The translations under genes were made by a program, and so were the position numbers. Below, piece by piece: positions 12,536 through 24,167 of a stretch of 64,000 bases of DNA. The DNA is from Gymnogyps californianus (Eukaryota > Chordata > Aves > Accipitriformes > Cathartidae), in the NCBI RefSeq assembly GCF_018139145.2, contig NC_059471.1, forward strand, positions 215,221,494 through 215,285,493, read 5' to 3'. Position 1 is the stretch's first letter; the number at the start of each line of letters is the position of its first letter. The notes under the pieces are model-generated. The model was not told where the DNA came from and did no database searches. It saw only the letters and a list, made by a program, of their open reading frames with translations.

Positions 12536-12584
12536 TTTTTTTTTTTTTCTCTTTTAATGCATCTGTTTGTTTGTTTGTTTGTTT
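12536..12584 (+). repeat. T tract followed by (GTTT)5 microsatellite
   Basis: A run of T at 12536-12548 is followed shortly by five perfect GTTT units at 12565-12584. This is ordinary simple sequence with no sign of an associated transposon head. Confidence 0.9.
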
Positions 12585-12894
12585 GGCCTTTCTTTTTCAA
12601 AATCCTATTTCCCATCTTCTGCAATTCTCACTCTTGGAGGAGTCTGGAAATCAGTCCAGCGCTTCCAGATCAGTCATTATTGGATGTTTTTCTGTTCACG
12701 CTGGTAAATGGCTCGATTGTGTGTAATTAGTTAAAGATGTGAAGTGCCGACTAAGTGCTAAGTAATGTTACATAAGTGTAATGTATGGCAGACACACTGT
12801 GCCACAAAAAGCATAATACTATTTTGCACTTAACTAGCACCTTTTACCCCAGGTTGGCAGAGCTCCTCACTATCGCTGCTGGAGGTTGTCAGCA

Positions 12895-13050
12895 CCCCGG
12901 CAAATGAGGTTATTGTTTTAATACGCGTTTACAGCTGAGAAAACTGAGGCACAGAGCAGTTAAGTGCCTTGTCCCCATTCCCCTGGTGAGTCAGCAGCCG
13001 AGTGGCGCAGCGAAGCCAGGCATCCCAAGTCCCACTGCCGGCTCCGGTTA
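12895..13050 (-). mobile_element. MIR/CORE-SINE fossil
   Basis: The + strand carries TTTACAGCTGAGAAAACTG followed by AGGCACAGAGCAGTTAAGTG, then a diverged segment ending near the GTGAGTCAGCAGCCGAGTGG block. This is the reverse complement of the MIR core, whose well-known phrase is 'ttacagatgaggaaactgaggcacagagaggttaag'. The upstream text, AATGAGGTTATTGTTTTAATACG, matches the adjoining MIR stretch. The SINE therefore lies on the minus strand. Such copies date from before the amniote radiation, and this one has no remaining promoter activity that I can see. Confidence 0.75.
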
Positions 13051-14759
13051 GGGGTGATGCTCCGTAACCCCTGACTGCACGGCTTGCTGTGGCAAAACCC
13101 TGGGGTCGCAGCCCAGGGACAAGCTGGGAGCAGAGGGGGAGGATGTTTCGGATGGGTTCTGCAGACGTTGCAGCCCGCCAGCGCGTGGGGAAAGGACCAG
13201 CGGGTCGGTGCGCGGCTCGTTGTAGGGGGCCGGTTGTAGGTGTGCTGAGAGAAGTGGCTTGTGTCCTCAGAAAAGCGAAGGATGGAGACCCCACCTCTTC
13301 CCTCTCCACGGTCAACCGCTTGTTAGAAAGATCAATTTCCTTTGAAGGTGGCAAGCTTCTGCTTCCAGCAATGCGTTTCTGTAGGGCTTGCTACATCAAG
13401 GATGGAGAGGGAGAGCGGCTTCATCTCTTGCTGCTGGGCTCACGTCATTTCCCAGCTCATGCCCATCCCATGGATACACACTGGACCAAGCTGCCCGTTA
13501 ACTCGACGACTTTCCGCCTGCGAAACCCAAGCAGCCACGCAGTGAGCCAGCACACGTCGGGACGTGGTTAGAGCCACGGCAGGCCACTGCTCCGTGCCTA
13601 AAGTCACCAGGAGCTGGGACTTGCCACCTTGATGGGATGCTGGTCCAGACCCAGCCAGATTGGCCCTGGAGGGCTTTGGGCAGGATGCACACCATGCCTG
13701 CTACCCTGGCACCCCTGCTCTGTCCCCCCTTTTGCAGCATTGCTATGTTCTTCCCCCTCCTCTTTCTGCTGAGCGGAGTCCTTGCAGCCTCTCCCTCCCT
13801 CTCCAAGGCGTCTTCTCCAGGCCTTGAATTGCTTTTGTAACTGTGCCCTCTTCGGATTTTCAACATCCTCTGGAAAATTTGATTTCACACCGTATTTGTA
13901 TGTTTAACAAAAATAATTCCAAACACCAAAAACAAGCCGTGCCCTGACTGGCGTTACGTAGCATTTGTGATAATTGGATTCTCAGAAAGCCAAGCACTTT
14001 CTGGGTTTTAATGAGATTCAAACTTTAATTACTGCGCCCCTTTCCCAGGCATGCAGTGGAAGCAGGGAGGAAAATGACCATAATCAGGTCTTCGGCATGT
14101 TGCAAGAGATGGCCTCGATGGATCGCGTTTCGGTTCCTTAATGAGGGGCCATTCCTGCCACGCACAGTTGGAAAGCCAGCTTCTCTTGCATCGTGGCCTA
14201 CATTTACATCCCTTAGGATTTTGGCCACAAACCACTGCTGCATCCTCTCAGAAGGCGGCACTTCTCCACTGATGGAAAGCCAGCGGAGATGGACCTGCAG
14301 GACAAGAGAGGGAGACAAGGACATGTCGGGGGCTGGTGCAGACTTTCATTAAGGTCTTGATAACGACCGATATAACACAGGCTGGTCCTTGGGCAGGGTC
14401 CAGGGTCCCTGCAGGACCAGCATCACCTTCCTGCAAGCCCCTTGCAAGGCTCTTCCCCTCCTGCACGGCGCAGATCCCAGGCAAATCTTGTCTGTAAGGC
14501 TGGGATGACTCATTTGCTGGCTTTCTCACTTCCCCGCCTCCATCCCAGAGGATGCGGTGTTTTGCCGAGTCTTATCTGCACTGAGGTTGGAGGAGGCAGA
14601 TGAATGCAGTGGTTTCATGTCTGCAGAGTGACGGCTTCAACGGAGGGATGGGGTCATTAACAGAAACACTTAAGCTTCATCTGGGAGGAATCAAGATACC
14701 GCGTGGTCATCTGAGAGGACCTTTAAATTCAGCCTGGGTGACAGTGTTCAGATCCAAGC
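13051..14759. other. Intergenic DNA, no gene recognised
   Basis: GC-rich DNA with overlapping chance open frames, the longest 160 codons on the + strand at 13089-13571. No domain, RNA gene or repeat family was recognised. Confidence 0.45.
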
Positions 14760-15130
14760 CAAGAGAAATCAATTTTTAAAAAAAGGGCTTTGTTAGACAC
14801 TGCATCAAATTCTTCACAAATGAGTTGATACATTGCCTTACAGTGTTCCCACATCCACTCATTTTGTAGACCGATAAGAAATCTCTCCATCTACGTATTC
14901 TTGATAGCGCCACGACTCAACTTTTGTTATTCCATGATCCTTTAGATGGTCAGATTTATGTCGCGCCCTGTCTTTCCCCTTGCTGCATTCGGGACCGAAG
15001 TCAGAATTGCCAGGCAAAAATTTCCAAGATTGCTCTTCTTTCCATTTCCTGACCTCTTTTCCAAGTTCCCAGCTATCATCTCCCTGGTTTTCCATCACTT
15101 AAAAAAGGTCACCGCTGTTGCTTCTTTTCC
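14760..15130 (-). mobile_element. Ancient CR1/L3-like LINE fragment, antisense
   Basis: The + strand text GGGCTTTGTTAGACACTGC, continuing into ATCAAATTCTTCACAAATG, resembles the antisense of old CR1/L3 LINEs, which reads as a 'gatactgtgtcaaatgctttac' phrase. About 80 bases further on comes a segment resembling the family's 'attctgtgaccttgtcat' phrase, and then the 'ttattccatgatcctttagatgg' block near 14928. The order of these phrases agrees with one diverged antisense copy. No frame is open and the boundaries are approximate. Confidence 0.5.
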
Positions 15131-16119
15131 TCTGTCAGCAGTCTGGAGTACATGCTGTCCTTGCCTAATACATGCAAGCATTTTCTTGGAATCACCTTCT
15201 TTTTAATCGCTAGCTGGTTTCGCGTTCAGTCATGTACTCTAGATGCCTACACAGCGAGACGTGACTGCTTCTTGCTGGCAGCAGGGGAAGCCAAGGTCTA
15301 AGCGGGCAGGAGCAGTGGGTGGCTTGAATCACTCTTGACATGAGACACCCCAGCAGTCACCGTGGGCAGGTTTGGCACCTCCAGTCTGCCGTGATCTCCA
15401 TCGGTTCCTGATGTCACCCAGCCACTTTCTCCGTTGGCTGGACGTCGGCAACTCAGCCAGCTCAGGAGGAGGAAACCCTTCTTCATGGCCGTGGGGTCGG
15501 CAGCGAAGGAGCCGCATGGGGAGCTGGGGCAGGTGCTCGGGGTGGAGGAGCTCGGTGGGGCTGGTGCTGTGGGGGAAAGCCTTGCATGAGGTCCAGAGCA
15601 CCCCTGGGGACGTGCTTTTTGTGGCCATTCCCTCCAGCCTTGCCCAGGAGATGTCAGGCAGAGCAGGTTTACGTCTTCTAGCCCTCATCCTCTGGAGACA
15701 GACTTGTCTCTCTGGTACTTCTTGGGCTGTTATTTTTGCAAACCCTTCGCCCTCCTTTAACTGTTCTGTAGCATCGATCCCCTGGCTCAGTGTTTTGTTG
15801 TTGCTCTTCCCCACACCTTCCCTTTTCCTGTGCAACCCTGGCTTGACTCATGCTTTCTTCTTCACTTGCTTTGCCCTTTTCCATTTCCAGAATGAGTTAT
15901 TTTTATCCTCGGAGCTGTGTATTCCCGGAGAGAGCCATTTCTGCTGCTGCTGTCCTGCCAGAGGAGACAGGGCTGTTCTGCCTCCTCTGGGCTCATTTTT
16001 AGGGCTCCACAGCAGGCATGGGTGGTAGGCGCTCCCCAGACATCCAGGGCAAGCAGGGAGTTGAGAACTGTGAGTAAAGCCACAGCTTTGGGGCACGTGT
16101 AGGGGTCTAGCTGGTAAGG
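15131..16119. other. Intergenic DNA, no gene recognised
   Basis: A + strand open frame of 218 codons (15372-16028) overlaps a minus-strand frame of 168 codons (15329-15835). Neither has a recognisable domain, a convincing initiation context or a continuing exon. Chance open frames in GC-rich DNA are the likeliest explanation. Confidence 0.4.
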
Positions 16120-16842
16120 TTATGGCACAACCTCAAGCTTCTTCCAGTTTTGCATGGAGCCATATTCCCCATCTTTGACAAAGATGACCAGATTCATGGC
16201 AAAGGGGCAGAAATAAGGGTCTTGGGGAAGATAAGAGGGGGAGCTGGAGGGCTCCCACAGGCTGACAGCCTCACCTTGCAGAATGGCACAGGCAGCCTTA
16301 GGCCCCACTGAGACAAATCCCAGGAACAAAGTGCCCACAAAAAAGGGCTGAGGCTTACGCAAAGCAAACTCCTGCTCTCCCTGCAGCGACCAAGGACCTT
16401 GAATTTCCTGCATGTAAGTCTGGACAAACATGAATACATCAGCAGGTAATGCGGGATGACCTGTGCGGGAAGCAAAGTCCCTTTCTAGGTGTCCAGACTG
16501 GATAAGGGCAAGCTGCCTTTTGGGGTGTCCATCCTGTTGCACCCAGGACCAGGAGAAACTGGGATCTGCTTGGCTTGTGGCATGCAGCACCACTTCAGGA
16601 CACGATCTGAATGTCGTCTTGTGTCCCAGCCTAAACCAGCAAGAAAAAACCCGTGCTGGATGGGGTTGGGACGGAGCTTGTTTTATTCCAGCACGTGTTG
16701 GGCTGATACTCTCTGGACCAGGCTTTTCCAGGTGCCCATGTTGAAGGACATGGTGACTTGGGTCATTCTCCTGTCTCTCTTCTCCTCTGGCTTTGGGTAG
16801 GTTATCCTTCCCCTCTGGCACATCTGGAGCAGGACCCCTCAT
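16120..16842 (-). other. Unexplained 240-codon minus-strand open frame
   Basis: This is the longest uninterrupted frame in the window, running from an ATG at 16842 to a TAA at 16120-16122. I do not recognise the product. Residues are mixed, with Trp, Tyr, Phe, Met and Cys spread along the length and no simple repeat, unlike most GC-rich chance frames nearby. A splice-acceptor-like signal on the minus strand (TTTTTTCTTGCTGGTTTAG, ending at 16631) sits inside the frame. It would open a 3'-terminal exon of about 170 codons starting at 16630. No partner exon was found. It could be a real terminal exon, a remnant of a transposon or endogenous element, or chance. Confidence 0.2.
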
Positions 16843-19299
16843 TCTCAGCTATGTGGGAAGGCCCCTGAGCCCCACAGCCAGTCCATGGATACGGGAGCAG
16901 GTCAGGAAAGCAGCACGGATGGCACTCACGCAGCCACAAACCTCTGAGCTCTGGCTGCCAAGCCCACAAAGATGACTGCCCGTAAGCACGAGTCCATCCC
17001 AAGCCTTCAGCAGTCACAGGACCGTTGTCTCCCTCCTCTTCCCAGGAAGCAGATTGCAACACCGTGTAACCGCGGAGACTAGCAGTGTCTGAATGGGCTC
17101 AGGCACCAGTCCATGCCCATCTGTGGCTCCTGGGAAATTGCTTCCTACGGGGCGGGAGAAGCTGAGCGTGGTGAGAAACGAAGCCTCCTGCTGGGTATGT
17201 GGCTCTCCTGTCTCCCCAGAAAATGGAAACGCTGCCCTGCAATGGACTGAAAACTCCTGGATCTATAGGAAAAAAACAGTTCTGTCCCGTGTGTCACCCC
17301 CCCAGGCCCCCCAAACAGCCTTTCGGGGGGGGCAGCCCTTAGAGTCGGGCTCTGGACAGTACAGAGGAGGCCGTTTGGGTGGATTTGCTGCTGGGGCAAC
17401 CTCTGGAGAAAAAAAATGCAACTTGAGACTCACCAAATGACCTGCACTGAAAGAAGATGCTTATTCTTTCACATAATATTTTTTTCTTTGGTGGAGGGAA
17501 AATTCATCCCTCGTCATGGGAGCAGTGGGTCCCACTTATTTTCCACTTGAGCCTGAGTGCCAAAGAGGGTCTTAAGTGGAGCATCTAGCCATGGCATGGA
17601 GGGTGATCTTGATGAATAGGTATATCCTTCCCCGAGCCCTGCCCTTCCCAGAACCGCTGCCAATATTTCCACCTAGTTAGTACCAAACTAGGAATAGACA
17701 CAACAGGAAGTGATTCTCTAGGATAAAGCAGCCTTTCCGAGACTTCAGAGACCGGGCACAACCCCTCTGCAGGGAGCACCGGGATGGGGCGGTGGATTTG
17801 GCACGTGGCTGTCTTACAGTGGGCAATGCACCACGGCAGCGTGTCCGTGGGTTTTCATTTCATCAGGCGTGGCAAGTGAAAGGATGCTCTCCTTTTCCGG
17901 AGGTCAGGCATCACTCCTCCTTATGGACCGCTCTGCAAAGATCGGGGAATGCAAGTGGTGGAGAGGATCAGTTCCAGGTTATCCGAGTTCCTCCTCTCCC
18001 GGCTCCTGGCTGCGGAGATCCCAAGCATCCCAAGCGAGACACACATACAGGGTGTAGAGCAGTTGGCAGAAGCTGCTGAGACGCTCTGCAGCTGGCTAAC
18101 CACCGCTGGGGAAAAGAGAAGGGAGTTGGCAGCATCTCTCCGTGGCCTGTGGCTGGACACTCAACAGGAAACCAGGAGAGCCCAGCAACCTCACTGGAAA
18201 AGTCATCTTTTTGCATGGATCAAAGCATGAGAGTGTCTTCAGGACGAGAAAATAAACAGAGAGCGTGAGAAACGTTGGCTCGTTTAGAAAAGAGGCAGAG
18301 GGAGAATGTGTTTCCCTGGATTGGCCGGAAGGCAAGCGAGCCAGGCTTGCAGAGGTGGGACAGCAGATCACAGCGGCGCTACCAGGAGGGCACTGGGACA
18401 GCACTGACGGTTTAATAATTTTCATACACAACAAGAAGAGGTTAGAAACCTTTGTTTGCAAATCCAGAGCATAATTAGTAGTGAGTAATGGAATGTGTTG
18501 TTCCAGCTACTGTAAAAACAAGCCAGCGCTGAAGGGTCTGCTGGTCATTTGAAAGCGTCAAGAGCTTCAGCCCAAGATTCCTTCCTTAATTGCACCACTC
18601 TCGACCACTCGCTCTAAATTAAGCAGACAGGAGCACAAGAGAGCTAATGCACTGCTCTGAAAGGCAAACTATTAACCAAAGTGTCTCTCAGATGTTTAAC
18701 CTCAAGGAGGCACGATTGAAATCTCATCAATTATGATCAGCGGACATGAGAAGGGCTTGAAGTTCATCCACAACGTAATTTGCAGAATAATAAAAATTAA
18801 AGATGTGAAATCTCTTTTAGGTTGAGCCTACTCCAGTCCCCAGAGGGAGTTAGCTGGGTCTCTGTATCATGCTTCCCACTGTGCTGCATGCATGCAATAA
18901 ATGCAGTGCAAGAAAGGTTTTCCTGATGCACTTTTGTTACTCAGAGGATGTTGCTATTGAATAGTTACGCTACAGTTACAGACGTACGCCCTTTCTGTGC
19001 TGTCCCAGGCATGTTCCCTGCTTTTGTCTTCATTGGCAGTTTTCTCTTTCCAAAATCCACCCAGTTATTCTCACAGCTCTTCTCTTGGATCGCAAACAGC
19101 TCTCCGCTGTCCCTGGCACCCTCTTCCTTTAAACACTTTGCACAAGTCCCCCGCCCTCAGCAGACTAGTCAATGGGGACAATGAACTTAGGGGAGACCGT
19201 GACATTTCTGATTGAAAAACAAGATTGAGTCCTTCACTTCCCACTGTGCTGCTGACAGCAATACTACTTAGCACTCCTACCCTATGACGAATTACCCAA
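16843..19299. other. Intergenic DNA with possible non-coding element
   Basis: No gene recognised. From about 18560 to 18830 the sequence becomes AT-rich and holds several homeodomain-type cores: TTAATTGC near 18586, AAATTAAG near 18615, and CATCAATTATGATCAG at 18725-18740. CGTAATTTGC follows near 18773. Clusters like this are common in vertebrate conserved enhancers, but conservation cannot be seen from one sequence. Confidence 0.4.
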
Positions 19300-19405
19300 A
19301 CATTAGCTAATTATCCTGCCTGACTCCTTAGAAAGTAGGCAATTAAGTATTTAGCTCCATTCTCCAGATGGGGAAACCCGGGCACAAAAAGAGGTTAACA
19401 GGGGA
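19300..19405 (-). mobile_element. MIR/CORE-SINE fossil
   Basis: The + strand reads AGCTCCATTCTCCAGATGGGG, then a diverged AAACCCGGGCACAAAAAGAGGTTAAC. This is the reverse complement of the MIR core ('cccattttacagatggggaaactgaggcacagagaggttaa'). The preceding ACATTAGCTAATTATCCTGC matches the family's upstream 'cattaactcatttaatcctc' phrase. The element lies on the minus strand and is an old, inert copy. Confidence 0.7.
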
Positions 19406-20199
19406 AAGGCCAATCCTACTGTGTAGGGTAGAGAGCTTCCCTGCTGTTTGGAGGAGCAACGTCGAGCGTGGGGCTTGTCTTACCCATCTCAGCCGTCTGC
19501 ACTAAAGCTGAGCTTCTTCTAGAGTTGGCATAAAAGACCTTGGGAGAGTGATTCATCCTCGCCCAAGACGTGTCCCATTGAGGTGGGCTGAATCGTCTTC
19601 TAGGAAGAGCACTCAAGGAGCCCACCTTCTCCGTACTGCCAAGGGGAAGGGGAGCACCTGGGAAGGTGCGGATGCCCCAAGCAGACAGCGTGAGTCGTCT
19701 CCAAACCGCAGACAGCAGTGCTGCCAGGATCAGTGCTCAGGAGCTCCTGGATCCTGGGAAATGTTTTGCTGGCGTCATTTAAGCCAACTTTCATGTGCAT
19801 CTTGGAGCACCGCGACGGAAAGCAGGCTGCAAGCCCCATCCTTCCTACTATCAATTTGGTGACCAGTGCTCCATCGCAACCGCGAATTGGGGCTATCTTT
19901 GGAGGGAGCAAATGCTGAAATAAACTATTTTTAACGTAGAGGGAAAGTGTTTAGCAGAAAGGCCTTTAAAATAAAGCAACAGACGGAGTCCAAACCTAAT
20001 AACAAGAGCTCTAGCCATTGTGACTAAGTACTCCGTAAAATGTGTAATTATGGCACTATAGCAACTATTGAATTCCAAGGCACATTTTGCATCCGAAACA
20101 CAGGACAGAACATCATCTTTGGGTGATTCAGAGAAATAATCACCACACCCAAGCGCTCCACGTAGAAAAGGGAGAAGCGCCGAACGGCAGCGCGCCATC
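19406..20199. other. Intergenic DNA, no gene recognised
   Basis: Only short, overlapping open frames without recognisable motifs are present. Nothing else can be supported. Confidence 0.45.
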
Positions 20200-20280
20200 A
20201 GCAGCGCATGCCTGGGGTGCAAGCGCATCCCCATGGGAGCAGCGCATGCCTGGGGTGCAAGCGTATCCCCATGGGAGCAG
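20200..20280 (+). repeat. 38-bp tandem duplication
   Basis: Two adjacent 38-bp copies (20200-20237 and 20238-20275) begin AGCAGCGCATGCCTGGGG and differ at one position (C versus T). The first five bases of a third copy follow. The near-identity indicates a recent duplication. Confidence 0.92.
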
Positions 20281-20503
20281 CCCTGCCCAGGATGAGCGCA
20301 CCTGCCTGAAGGGAAGAGACAAGCAAGTATTTTTAGCCCGCGGGGCAGCTGCGAGCATCTCGTCTGCTTCCTACGAGCGCCCGCTGAATTATGGAGCGGA
20401 GCTGAGCGCGGAGGCGCATCACGCTGGTGGGCACGGAGAGGGTGGCACGGGGGTGTCATCGGAAAAGCGCATTTTACCGTAGCACGGAGGGTGTGAGTAC
20501 GAT
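20281..20503. other. Intergenic DNA between two short duplications
   Basis: GC-rich with several CpG dinucleotides. No gene is recognised. Confidence 0.4.
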
Positions 20504-20549
20504 TTGTGCCGCCGTTCCCATCTCACTTGTGCCGCCGTTCCCATCTCAC
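20504..20549 (+). repeat. 23-bp perfect tandem duplication
   Basis: The unit TTGTGCCGCCGTTCCCATCT plus CAC occurs twice in direct succession, at 20504-20526 and 20527-20549, without a mismatch. It may be polymorphic. Confidence 0.93.
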
Positions 20550-23500
20550 CAGCTTTTCCTGCCCTCGGGTGCCCTGTTTCAGTTCAGACGGGGCCGAGCA
20601 CGCAAGGGTACCAAGGAGATCTTCTTTCCTCAGTGTGGCTTGGAGCCACTTGCATCCCTTAAAAGGCATCTTCTGACTCAGATACACTCTCCTCCATTGT
20701 CTGGGGCATGTTGTTTTGCAGCTGGAGACTCGTGAATGAAGCCGAGTTACTGACCTTGATTTGAAAAAAAATGCATGCTTGTGCTTTGTAAAGCAAGCCT
20801 TTTAAAGCTGGCTTTTATGCAAAGAATTATGCCAATGTGCGTACAGAGGTGCTGGTATTTCAGGCCCCTTTCATTCTTCTGGATTGCCAGTGAGCTCTTT
20901 CACTGATTTAAGCCTTTAACCAAAGGACGGATGCTGCAAGAGGTGGTGAAGAGGACTCAAGCAGATATTTAAGCGCGTGGCCTCGGAGCAGATGCTTGGA
21001 TCAGGGTCTAGATCAGGAGAGCTATTTTATTATATTGAAGGAGGTATTGTTTTACTACGTTGTAAGGAGGCACAGATGATCCCTCTCCCCAAATGGGGGA
21101 AAAAATGAAGTAACCTGTCTTTGAGGCCTGCTCTTACCCCTTTTCAGTGTGGAAATGCATTGAGGCCCCGCAGAAAATGGGTCTCTTAATCAGCTTTGCC
21201 ACTTTTTTCCCCATCGTGTCATCAAAATGAGAGATGATGATGAATGAGGCCAGTTTGGAGAGTTTTTTGGAATTGCCTCTAGTCCCGCTCCAGCCTTGCC
21301 CACAGGTTAGAGGTAATTTTATTTGAAGACGCTATGGGAGGGAGCACGTGTTTGGCTTGGGAAGATGCTCTCCAGCCTGGGTCCAGCGCAGGCAGGCGGG
21401 TTTATTCCCTCTGCACAACGTACTGAGTTAAAACGAAGCCCTGGCTTTGCAGAGGGAGCTCAGTTAGGTGAGCGAGCATCGCCAAAATCTGGTACGACAA
21501 TACCCCATCAGGCCAGCGCTTCGCTTCCGCTCAGAAAACAATAGGCGTTTACACAACTGCAGCCCACTTGAGGTTTTCACCTTACTTCACGGCTGAGCAA
21601 CGAGACCCCAAATGTTACAGCTCTGCCTAATGTCCTTGGCTCTGTCCTGCTTTGGAAGGAAACATGCTGTGGCCTGCGCTGCCAATGCTATTTCCTCTCA
21701 CTTGTCTTTAAAGGTCTCTTTTTCCAACAGCTGATCGGCTCTGCAGCTCCGGGGAGTACGTGAGATCCGGCTGGCCCACGATCTAGCTGGTATGGCCGTG
21801 TGCCATGTTGTTGTTTGTATTGCTTTCATTTTTTTGGCGTTACTTGGCTCTTCCACGCAACTTGTTTTCATCCTGAACTATGTGCTCATTACATACCCAA
21901 ACACCCACGCAGGTTTTGCATGAGGAAACTCGAAACACACGCGCAGTAGAGGAGCAAGTTTGTGACGGGGGGGGATGAGATATTCGTCTCAAGGCAGACA
22001 CAAACAATTGTCAAATCCCCGAGCTGCTCGTGGTTGGATTTCAAGCTTACTGACGACAAGCTTGTGAACGCCGTGCGCGCATCCTCCTGGCAAAGAGATG
22101 CGGGGGACATCTCTTGTGGTCACCCTGGCCTCTCCCAGCAACTCCAGCTACTGTCCAAGGCACCCGTCCAGGGACCTCCTGGCTCTCCGGCAGGCTGTGC
22201 CCTGAACTCCAAAGGGACCCATTTTTGCCGCTAGGAAAGCTCTCGCTTCCCCTCCGTGGCCCCATCCTCACAAAGCAGCCAGCCACAGGCAGCACAGATC
22301 TCCCCGGCCAGCTCAGGTCCGGCAGGCACCAAGTCGTGCTGGAGGGTTTCAGCAAGGTCCCAAGGAAGGACTGTTCTGCACGGTATTTGCGTCTTAAGTG
22401 CCCTCTTTGGGGTTTTTCCCTAAAGCAGCGGGTCTGAGTCGCTGCCGAAGGCAGCACGGGCAGCGTTGGTGCCTTTGGACCCCCCAGGTTGCACGGATCC
22501 GGCATTGCATTAGCGCAGCAAACGCAGCGTGGCCCTGGACTAGCAGAGCGGGGTTCAGATACTCATGTTTTCCGAGTCTGTCCCATTTTTATGGCCCCAC
22601 CGCCACCGTAGTTGAGCTCCGGCAGCCGCCCTGATCGGGATGCAGAGAGCTCAGCTGGAGGCTCCAGGCTGTCCAAATCTGCAGCATGTCGCTCCCCGGC
22701 ACATCACGCTCCTCCCCACTGTGCTTGGTCCACTCAGAGTGTGGAAAAACCCTCTCCCAGCGACTACCAGTAACTGCACAGCGCTGGGCAGGCTGAGCCC
22801 AAGAAACCGAGGGACTCAGTTTGCAGCTCGGAATTGCTTTGCTTCCTCACAGCCTTCCCTGCTGCCTATGCTGCAGATGAATAAAGATTTTCCAAGGCTG
22901 TCAGTACTGCGTTTTTCATCAGCATTCGCTTCACTTTAAGTCCAAAATGTGCTAAAAATAAGCTGCCTCGGCATCCAGGTCTTGATTCAAGTGGTAACAG
23001 GATACTGAGCAGAGAAACTCCTGGGGTGGTTTGCATTGTGCAGCGGCGAGCAGGGGGCTGCTGGCTCTCCCTCCTCCTCCTCCTCCCGGCTGCTGCGGGG
23101 CTGTCACCCACCGCTCGCTCACAATCCCCTAAATTTCATATTTGAAGGTCACAGGTTTTACATGGCATCGCTCCTCCTGGGCTGGTTGTTAGCGAGGCTC
23201 CAAACGCTGAAGGTAGCGTCTCTTCCTCTGGGGTTGGGAGTATATTATTAGCGAGATCTTTAGTAAACTATTTCTTTTAATACCCTCCTGCGGTAATTTT
23301 GGGAGGGAGATGCCCGCAGGCAGAAGTTTGGATAAGTGAAGTCTGAAATGCCACGGGAAGGCCACAAACTTCAAAAAGCCTCATTAGTGCAGCAGTGGAA
23401 GGGAGGTGTGGATATTTGCGCCTCGTGCACGGACTTTGTTGCGCTGTTGCAGAGCCATGTGGCTTTGATATCAGTGAAAACGCTGCAAACTCCCCTCCTG

Positions 23501-24167
23501 GGAAGGGGTCTTGAGATGAAGCGCTTGCTGCTCCCCCTTGCTTTTAAAATACCCAGTTGACGTTCAGCCTTCAAGGCTGCTGAATGAGTTTTTCATCCGC
23601 AGGCAGATTTTGCTGCCACATTCTCACTCGCTTTCCTAAAATAAAGGGGGGAAAAAAAAAAATCCTCGTGCTAATTTAGTCTAGCCAGGCATCTTGCTGT
23701 CCTGCCTGATAATATCTCCCCAATCTGTCATTTCCAACAGACAGCTGTTTATCTGTTTGGCTTTTTTTTTCACCTGGTCTTGAAATATCTCCTCTGCTTT
23801 CTCAAGCAGCCCAGGGCTGCCCCAGGGATGTCTCAAGCCTTCCCCTTGCTTTGGTGGGGGCTCTGGGTGAAAATATCTCCCTTCTCCAGGAAAAATCCTA
23901 CAACAACCTCAGCTAGAGAAACGTGTCGAAGTATATCCAACTTACGTGCTGGTCCCGTAGGTGTTTGGGGTTTCAGAGCCAGCCTCCTGGCACGCAGCCA
24001 CGCAGTGGGTCAACGCACTGAAAAACAACCTGGTGCAGGTCTGGAGATCCCGACAGGAGCTTCCCTCGAAACTGAGCATGGCACCGCAGACCCAGAGAGG
24101 TACCAGTGCTGCCGGCGAATTATTCAGCAGCATCAACTGCAAAGGAGGAAATGATTAATATTTTAAT
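20550..24167. other. Intergenic DNA, no gene recognised
   Basis: No coding gene or RNA gene can be supported. Small features include a CTC/CCT run near 23069-23086 and two HindIII-type hexamers in an inverted arrangement near 22041-22063. Open frames up to about 150 codons (for example 22047-22505 minus) are unremarkable for this base composition. Confidence 0.45.

Noticed and set aside
15329..16028. 218-codon + strand and 168-codon minus-strand frames as a gene
   Set aside because: Both strands are open over the same GC-rich DNA, with no recognisable domain or exon continuation.
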